From Clostridiales bacterium UBA4644 (lineage in GTDB: Bacteria; Bacillota; Clostridia; Oscillospirales; Butyricicoccaceae): a DNA stretch of 7,037 nucleotides. The position numbers and the translations under genes were made by a program. Location: positions 1,501-8,537 of the forward strand of contig DHMK01000011.1 in NCBI GenBank assembly GCA_002405755.1. Direction: 5' to 3'. Below the pieces are notes generated by a model. It did not search any database. It worked only from the letters and a program-made list of their open reading frames with translations, and was not told the origin of the DNA. Shown piece after piece: positions 1 through 7,037 of this stretch (positions within the stretch are counted from its first letter, which is position 1; each line of letters starts with the position of its first letter).

Positions 1-614
1 TTATCGCCGATGACGGCGGGGTTGCGGGGGTCGTCCTCCGGGATGCCCGCCTCCACCTTGCCCACCAGGTCTGCGCCAACGTCGGCGGCCTTGGTGTAGA
101 TGCCGCCGCCCACACGGGCAAACAGCGCGATGGAGGAAGCACCCAGGGAGAAGCCGGTGACGATATCGTTATTGCCGTCGAAGAGGATATACAGGACGGT
201 CAGGCCCAGCGCGCCCAGGCCCACCACGCACAGGCCCAGCACAGCGCCGCCGGAAAAGGCCACGTTCAGCGCGGCGGAGATGCCCTTCTTTGCGCTCTGG
301 GCGGTGCGGACGTTGGCTCTGGTGGCGCTCATCATGCCGAAGAAGCCCGACAGCACGGAAAACAGCGCGCCCACCAGGAAGCAGACGGCGGTCTGCCAGC
401 CGAGGACGATCAGCAAAACAACGAACATGACTGCCGCGAAAAGGGCCATCACCACGTACTGGCGCTTCAGATAAGCCATCGCGCCCTCATGGATATAGCC
501 TGCGATCTCCCGCATCCGGGGGCTTTCCACCTGGATGGAAGCGTTTTTGCGGTACAGGCCGAAAGCCATGGCCAGGCTGACGACTGCCGCAGCAAGGATC
601 AGATATGTGCTCAT
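1..614 (-). CDS. hppA: Membrane-bound ion-translocating pyrophosphatase, N-terminal 204 residues (gene runs off left edge)
   Basis: This enzyme hydrolyses pyrophosphate to phosphate and uses the energy to pump H+ and/or Na+ across the cytoplasmic membrane. The visible part starts MSTYLILAAAVVSLAMAFGL, a first membrane helix. Further hydrophobic stretches follow at about residues 54-74, 77-96 and 113-145. Residues 168-204 carry the family's signature pyrophosphate/Mg2+ loop: GGGIYTKAADVGADLVGKVE, then IPEDDPRNPAVIGD and a cut codon beginning AA, fitting the usual Asn. Only about 30% of a typical family member of roughly 700 residues is present. I chose the ATG at 614 because AAGGAG (622-627) lies 7 bases upstream of it; the in-frame ATG at 620 is only one base from that site. 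The residues that separate H+ from Na+ pumps and K+-dependent from K+-independent types lie beyond the window, so ion specificity is open. The gene follows a long non-coding region and appears to have its own promoter (702-730). Confidence 0.95.
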   Translation of the reverse strand, partial: MSTYLILAAAVVSLAMAFGLYRKNASIQVESPRMREIAGYIHEGAMAYLKRQYVVMALFAAVMFVVLLIVLGWQTAVCFLVGALFSVLSGFFGMMSATRANVRTAQSAKKGISAALNVAFSGGAVLGLCVVGLGALGLTVLYILFDGNNDIVTGFSLGASSIALFARVGGGIYTKAADVGADLVGKVEAGIPEDDPRNPAVIGD

Positions 615-621
615 TCCCATT

Positions 622-627
622 CTCCTT
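622..627 (-). promoter_or_regulatory. Ribosome binding site of hppA (decides the start)
   Basis: The minus strand reads AAGGAG here. It sits 7 bases before the ATG at 614 but only 1 base before the in-frame ATG at 620. This favours a protein starting MSTYL rather than MGMSTYL. Confidence 0.7.
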
Positions 628-630
628 CTG

Positions 631-666
631 GGCCCCGTTTTGGTGAAACTCATAAAAAACGGAGCC
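631..666 (-). promoter_or_regulatory. Stem-loop in the hppA leader, next to the ribosome binding site
   Basis: On the minus strand GGCTCCGTTTT (666-656) pairs with AAAACGGGGCC (641-631). This gives an 11-pair stem with a 14-base loop. Ten pairs are Watson-Crick and one (663:634) is G-U in minus-strand RNA; in plus-strand RNA that position would be a C-A mismatch. The stem therefore fits better as a minus-strand transcript. It ends two bases before the AGAAGGAGA ribosome-binding region. No T-run follows, so it is not an intrinsic terminator. A role in translation control or mRNA stability is inference. Confidence 0.55.
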
Positions 667-701
667 AAAATTTATGCAACTATCACAAAGGATATAAATA
701 T

Positions 702-730
702 ATTGTAAATAAAAAGGAAATATAATGCAA
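702..730 (-). promoter_or_regulatory. Candidate sigma-70-type promoter of hppA
   Basis: In minus-strand reading, TTGCAT (730-725) is followed after 17 bases by TACAAT (707-702), in an AT-rich stretch (about 650-790) that stands out from the GC-rich surroundings. TACAAT is one base from the consensus -10; TTGCAT keeps only the TTG of the consensus -35. Transcription would begin near 695, giving a leader of about 80 bases that contains the stem-loop at 631-666. Several overlapping AT-rich alternatives exist, so the exact hexamers are uncertain. Confidence 0.5.
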
Positions 731-864
731 CCCACATTTTGAAAGTTCAGCGTTTATAACAATTTGCAGCGCTATTTTTTGTAGAATCTGCGCAAATAAG
801 GCGCAAACTTCGTGAAATCTGTCGCAATTTTTCCGCCTGCAGCGCGGCGCAGCCGCCCTTGGAC

Positions 865-891
865 CCCTGCGGGCGCGGCCTGCCCGCAGGG
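865..891. repeat. Perfect 10-bp palindrome with 7-base loop
   Basis: CCCTGCGGGC (865-874) is the exact reverse complement of GCCCGCAGGG (882-891), separated by GCGGCCT. Neither side carries a T-run, so it is not a standard intrinsic terminator in either direction. It may be a REP-like palindrome or part of the repeat-rich patch that continues to 1104. Confidence 0.6.
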
Positions 892-901
892 CATATCCCA
901 G

Positions 902-914
902 CCCCTTGGCTCCC
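902..914. repeat. Truncated copy of the repeat-arm end
   Basis: CTTGGCTCCC at 905-914 recurs exactly at 935-944, the outer end of the inverted-repeat left arm. The preceding CCC also matches the outer flank of the right arm when that arm is read in reverse complement. It looks like a remnant of a further copy of the same repeat, but 10-13 bases is short and chance similarity in GC-rich DNA is possible. Confidence 0.35.
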
Positions 915-934
915 GTCCTTCGTCCCCCGGAGGG

Positions 935-1104
935 CTTGGCTCCCCTGTGTAAGGGGAGCTGGCAAACCCGAAGGGTTTGACTGAGGGGTTGTAAGTATCG
1001 TATAGGAGCGGGCTGGCGGTTGAAGGACAACTTCTCCTGCACCGCATCTACAACCCCTCCGCTTCGCATTCGCTCAGCACCTCCCCTTACACAGGGGAGG
1101 CAAG
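935..1104. repeat. Composite inverted repeat, MITE- or REP-like, no coding capacity
   Basis: The left arm (935-993) and the reverse complement of the right arm (1104-1049) match strongly at both ends. The outer 25 bases are 23/25 identical, and the inner GAGGGGTTGTA (983-993 against 1059-1049) is identical. Between these blocks the arms diverge. A 55-base spacer (994-1048) separates the arms. Each arm also folds alone: the left arm has an 8-bp stem GCTCCCCT/AGGGGAGC (939-946/952-959, loop GTGTA), and the right arm has the same stem with its end pair changed from G-C to C-G. The left arm has a second perfect hairpin, CAAACCC/GGGTTTG (963-979). I associate sequences of this style with dispersed repeats of Oscillospiraceae-type genomes, from memory only. 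No transposase or clear target-site duplication is present. It may also help end transcription from the operon to its right. Confidence 0.75.
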
Positions 1105-1117
1105 GGGTGGGGGGGGG
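1094..1117 (+). other. G-run cluster with quadruplex potential
   Basis: The plus strand has GGGG at 1094-1097, GGGG at 1104-1107 and nine consecutive G at 1109-1117. Four tracts of four G are possible with loops of 6, 1 and 1 bases. It overlaps the outer end of the right repeat arm. RNA of the upstream operon would carry the C-rich complement. A homopolymer of nine is also a place where sequence length may be wrong. Confidence 0.45.
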
Positions 1118-1162
1118 AGGTCGCCCTCGCTGCTCGCCTTACACGGTGGGGCGCAAGACGAA

Positions 1163-1188
1163 GGGCCAGGCGAACACCCGCCCGGCCC
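1163..1188 (-). terminator. Candidate terminator hairpin after the DUF362 gene
   Basis: The hairpin begins 12 bases after the stop codon of the 1201-2322 gene. In minus-strand RNA GGGCCGGGCG (1188-1179) pairs with CGCCTGGCCC (1172-1163) around a 6-base loop, ten pairs including one G-U. In plus-strand RNA that position would be a C-A mismatch, so the fold suits a minus-strand transcript. The tail TTCGTCTTG is only weakly T-rich, so it may be an inefficient terminator or simply a 3'-end stabilising hairpin. Confidence 0.4.
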
Positions 1189-1200
1189 ATTTTCTCTTCC

Positions 1201-2322
1201 TTACAGCTTTACAAGCTCATATTCTCTCGTGCCGAGGCCGAGGGCTTCCGCGTGCTTTAAGCCGTCCTCCCAGCAAACGTCGGGATGGATGGTGCGGAAA
1301 TAGTCGGCGGGGGGCCGCTTCATGCCCTGCTCCCGGAGGGCTTCGTCCAATACGCTGCCCCCGGCCGCCGTCTGGGCGTTCACCGCGTCCACGCAGGCCT
1401 GATCCAGCGCCACGGGGTCGAAGGAGGCGAACATGCCCACATCCGGGACGATGGGCAGGTCGTTGCAGCTGTCGCAGTCGCAGGAGGGGGAAACGTCGCA
1501 CACCAGACTGATGTGGAAGCAGGGCCGGCCCTCCACCACGGCCTTGGTATATTCCGCGATCTTGCAGTTCATCACGGACAGGGCCTCGTCCCAGCGGCAC
1601 TGAATGGCGTCCATGGGACAGACGCCGATGCACCGGCCGCAGCCCACGCAGCGCGCTTCGCTGATATCCGCCTTGCCGGAGCCGTAGGAGATGGCGTTCT
1701 GGGCGCAGTTTTTGCCGCAGACGCCGCAGCCCACGCATTTGTCATAGTTCACCTTGGGCAGGCCCTGGGAGTGCATCTCCATCTTGCCCGCCCGGGAGCC
1801 GCAGCCCATGCCGATGTTCTTCAGTGCGCCGCCGAAGCCGGCCATCTCGTGGCCCTTGAAGTGGGTCAGGGAGATAAAAACATCCGCGTCCATAAAGGCC
1901 CGGCCGATCTTGGCCTCCTTCACATAGCGGCCGCCCGCCACCGGCATCAGCGCCTCGTCTGTGCCCTTCAGGCCATCGGCGATGATCACATGACAGCCGG
2001 TGGAGAAGGGGGAAAAGCCGTTTTCATAGGCGGAATCCAGATGCTCCAGCGCATTTTTCCGGCGGCCCACATAGAGGGTGTTGGCATCGCTGAGGAAGGG
2101 CCGGCCGCCCAGCTCCCTGACCAGATCCGCCACGGTCTTGGCGTAGTTGGGCCGGAGATAGCCCAGGTTGCCCGGCTCACCCAGATGGAGCTTGATGCAG
2201 GTAAACTTTCCGTTGAAATCAATGCTTTTCATACCTGCTGCGATCATCAGCCGGCGCAGCTTCTGCTGCAGCGTCTCCCGGCGGGCGGTAAAATCCGTCA
2301 TATAGACCTTCGATGGCGTCAT
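1201..2322 (-). CDS. DUF362 family protein with two [4Fe-4S] ferredoxin motifs
   Basis: This is a 373-residue cytoplasmic iron-sulfur protein of the DUF362 family; its reaction is not known. The N-terminal DUF362 part (about 1-190) includes CIKLHLGEPGN near 42-52 and FISLTHFKGHEMAGFGGALKN at 149-169. A ferredoxin insert follows, with CVGCGVCGKNC (C196, C199, C202, C206) and CVGCGRCIGVCP (C225, C228, C231, C235), consistent with two [4Fe-4S] clusters. The first motif has Ala where Pro commonly follows the fourth Cys. The C-terminal part carries VCDVSPSCDCDSCND (C275, C281, C283, C286) and the family-like VPDVGMFASFDPVALDQA at 292-309. There is no signal peptide or membrane helix. The start is supported by AAAGGAGG seven bases before the ATG. 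It lies 39 bases after the foldase gene and is probably the last gene of the mfd operon. A role in electron transfer or metal handling is a guess. Confidence 0.9.
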   Translation of the reverse strand: MTPSKVYMTDFTARRETLQQKLRRLMIAAGMKSIDFNGKFTCIKLHLGEPGNLGYLRPNYAKTVADLVRELGGRPFLSDANTLYVGRRKNALEHLDSAYENGFSPFSTGCHVIIADGLKGTDEALMPVAGGRYVKEAKIGRAFMDADVFISLTHFKGHEMAGFGGALKNIGMGCGSRAGKMEMHSQGLPKVNYDKCVGCGVCGKNCAQNAISYGSGKADISEARCVGCGRCIGVCPMDAIQCRWDEALSVMNCKIAEYTKAVVEGRPCFHISLVCDVSPSCDCDSCNDLPIVPDVGMFASFDPVALDQACVDAVNAQTAAGGSVLDEALREQGMKRPPADYFRTIHPDVCWEDGLKHAEALGLGTREYELVKL

Positions 2323-2361
2323 GGCGCGTCCTCCTTTTGATGTTGGTGGGCAATGGCTTAT

Positions 2362-3345
2362 TTATTTAATATAGTCGGTCAGATTGTTGAGGGTGATCTT
2401 CTGGATGACGGGCTGCTGGCTCACGGAATATTCCGTCTTCCATTCGTCCAGCAGCTGGGAGAAGCGCCAGTCCAGCGCCTCCTGATAGATCTCCGCCTGA
2501 TTCTCGTCGTAATAGGAGACGGAAAGGGGGCAGCGCTTGAGGATATAAAAGCCGTCCTCCTCCTCGATGGGGTTGCTCACCTGGCCCTCCGCCAGGTCAA
2601 AGAGCGTCTCCAAATAATAAGTGCTCTCGGCCTCCTGCCGCCCCAAGGGAACGTCCATGGGCACGGAGGGATCCTCGTTGTATTCCAGCCAGAGGGCCTC
2701 AAAGTCCGCGTCCTCCGCCTGGGCCTGCGCCGCCACGGAGGCCGCCAGCTGGGCCTTGGCCCGGAGCTCCTGGGCGGAAAGGGGCTGGCCCTCGTCGTCC
2801 AGCGTGCTGATGCAGATGCATTCCACCGTGGCGTAATTCTCCGCGAAATACTGCCGCAGCATCTCGTCGGTGAAATAGACGGAGCTGTCCTCCAGCATAT
2901 GGTCGTAAAGCAGCTCATACCAGAGCTTGTTTTCCTGGAACTTATCATAGGCCCGGTCGGTGAGATAGGCCTGATGGAGATATTCCAGATAGGCCGCCTT
3001 GCCGCCCAGCGATTCGATGAGGGCGTCCTTTTCCTCCTTCAGGGCGTCCTTCTGCTCCTGAGAAAGGGTCAGGCCCAGGGAATCGCACTTGAGCCGCACC
3101 ACCTCGTTGGTGACGATCTGATCCAGCGCGGCCTGCCGCACGGCTTCCATGGCGGCATCATCGTAGACCACCGTTCCCGAGGCGCTGGCGTCGGGCCGGT
3201 TATAATAAAGGTAAAAGGCGTATTCCGAGGCGTCTACCTTGCGGCCGCCCACGGTGACGGCGGTAGGACTGGGGCTGCAGCCGCAGAGCAGCGCGGCGCA
3301 GAGCGCCGCCGCCAGCAGGATCGCGATGAGCTTTTTGGGTTTCAT
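2362..3345 (-). CDS. Parvulin-like (PrsA/SurA-type) lipoprotein foldase, probably without isomerase activity
   Basis: This 327-residue predicted lipoprotein should be anchored to the outer face of the membrane, where related proteins assist folding of exported proteins. The N-terminus has a basic start (MKPKK), a hydrophobic core, and a lipobox LCGC with Cys23 as the lipidation site. Residues 60-160 form the charged, helical SurA-N-like chaperone region (for example EQKDALKEEKDALIESLGG). Residues 172-272 correspond to the PPIC/parvulin fold, ending GQVSNPIEEEDGFYILKR, which matches the family's G-x-(I/V)-S-x-P-V...GYHIIK pattern. Both histidines usually found in active parvulins appear replaced: Cys176 stands where HIL is expected and Tyr267 where GYHI is expected. 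It may therefore be a chaperone only. The start is fixed by AAGGAGG four bases before the ATG. It lies 62 bases after mfd, a neighbourhood I recall from other Clostridia, so co-transcription is likely. I give no symbol because the prsA assignment rests on distant similarity. Confidence 0.85.
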   Translation of the reverse strand: MKPKKLIAILLAAALCAALLCGCSPSPTAVTVGGRKVDASEYAFYLYYNRPDASASGTVVYDDAAMEAVRQAALDQIVTNEVVRLKCDSLGLTLSQEQKDALKEEKDALIESLGGKAAYLEYLHQAYLTDRAYDKFQENKLWYELLYDHMLEDSSVYFTDEMLRQYFAENYATVECICISTLDDEGQPLSAQELRAKAQLAASVAAQAQAEDADFEALWLEYNEDPSVPMDVPLGRQEAESTYYLETLFDLAEGQVSNPIEEEDGFYILKRCPLSVSYYDENQAEIYQEALDWRFSQLLDEWKTEYSVSQQPVIQKITLNNLTDYIK

Positions 3346-3407
3346 GGGACCTCCTTGTGGAAAAAACAGGGCTGTTCAGGCCTTTCTGCCTGTAAAACCG
3401 TATTTTA

Positions 3408-6872
<3,465 letters not shown>

Positions 6873-6876
6873 GGCT

Positions 6877-6884
6877 CCTCCTTT
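6877..6884 (-). promoter_or_regulatory. Ribosome binding site of mfd (decides the start)
   Basis: The minus strand reads AAAGGAGG four bases before the ATG at 6872. An earlier in-frame ATG at 6902 would place this site inside the coding sequence and add ten residues (MQCIKIKGGA) not expected for Mfd. Confidence 0.8.
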
Positions 6885-6961
6885 TATTTTGATGCATTGC
6901 AAGCGCCAGGCGCGGCTTTTTCCTTCTGATGAAGCTGCCCGTCCTCCGGCCTTCGCAGGGA

Positions 6962-7026
6962 GCCGCTGTGTGCGGCGACCTAGGCGGTTTGATCAACCGG
7001 GGCCCCCGCAGCGCTTCGCTGCGGGG
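6962..7026. repeat. Three consecutive small hairpins upstream of mfd
   Basis: GCCGC/GCGGC (6962-6966/6972-6976) is a 5-bp stem with a TGTGT loop. CGGTT/AACCG (6985-6989/6995-6999) is a 5-bp stem that includes the palindrome TTGATCAA. CCCCGCAGCG/CGCTGCGGGG (7004-7013/7017-7026) is a perfect 10-bp stem with a 3-base loop. No T-run follows any of them on either strand. The last could be the 3' end region of a gene beyond the right edge, or the cluster could be part of a dispersed repeat. No coding frame here is credible, and I see no clear mfd promoter in 6873-7037. Confidence 0.5.
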
Positions 7027-7037
7027 CATTCGTCCAC

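Larger units (their letters stand above)
615..1200. other. Long intergenic region without a credible gene
   Basis: Short open frames exist on both strands, but none has a ribosome binding site with a recognisable protein, and their translations are biased Pro/Arg/Gly-rich strings typical of GC-rich non-coding DNA. The content, from right to left, is a terminator-like hairpin (1163-1188), a G-run (1094-1117), an inverted repeat (935-1104), a truncated repeat end (902-914), a 10-bp palindrome (865-891), and the AT-rich promoter and leader of hppA. GCGCAAA occurs twice at 790-796 and 801-807 with no evident function. Composition changes sharply near 830, from AT-rich on the hppA side to GC-rich on the other. 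Confidence 0.75.

Noticed and set aside
683..1069. Minus-strand open frames of 72-128 codons in the intergenic region, and a plus-strand one from 1020
   Set aside because: They run through the inverted repeat and palindromes, lack supported ribosome binding sites, and give compositionally biased, unrecognisable proteins.
3361..3393. Possible intrinsic terminator between mfd and the foldase gene
   Set aside because: On the minus strand ACAGG can pair with CCTGT just before a run of six T, but the stem is only 5 bp, the loop is 18 bases, and the end pair borrows from the T-run. At best it is a weak attenuator.
6873..6902. Earlier mfd start at the ATG at 6902
   Set aside because: The strong ribosome binding site AAAGGAGG lies downstream of that ATG and is well placed for the ATG at 6872.

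Overview
The window looks like ordinary chromosomal housekeeping DNA from a GC-rich, Gram-positive-type anaerobe of the Clostridia. Oscillospiraceae/Ruminococcaceae-like gut bacteria are the best guess. The reasons are strong AAGGAGG-type ribosome binding sites, a lipoprotein foldase beside mfd, a ferredoxin-type DUF362 protein, a membrane pyrophosphatase, and a GC-rich dispersed repeat of a style I associate with that group. The taxonomic call is inference; no rRNA or marker search was possible.

All four protein genes lie on the minus strand, so the transcription order runs from high to low coordinates. After a 165-base leader containing three small hairpins come mfd (6872-3408, transcription-repair coupling factor, complete), a parvulin-like lipoprotein foldase gene (3345-2362) and a DUF362/4Fe-4S protein gene (2322-1201). 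The gaps between them are only 62 and 39 bases, each downstream gene has its own good ribosome binding site, and no convincing terminator separates them, so they probably form one operon. A GC-rich hairpin just after the last stop (1163-1188) may end it.

The 586-base region 615-1200 has no credible gene. From the operon side it holds the terminator-like hairpin, a nine-G run with quadruplex potential, a composite inverted repeat of about 170 bases (935-1104) whose two arms show a compensatory base-pair change, a truncated repeat end, a separate 10-bp palindrome (865-891), and then an AT-rich promoter region for the next gene. That gene, hppA (membrane ion-pumping pyrophosphatase), starts at 614 and runs off the left edge. 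A stable hairpin in its leader ends two bases before its ribosome binding site.

The genes do not form one pathway: mfd serves DNA repair, the lipoprotein serves protein folding outside the membrane, the DUF362 protein is a redox protein of unknown role, and hppA serves bioenergetics. I found no phage, insertion sequence with transposase, CRISPR array, tRNA, rRNA or recognisable defence system. The most interesting items are the repeat element, the hppA leader hairpin and the loss of both parvulin histidines in the foldase. I see no evidence of a new multi-gene system.
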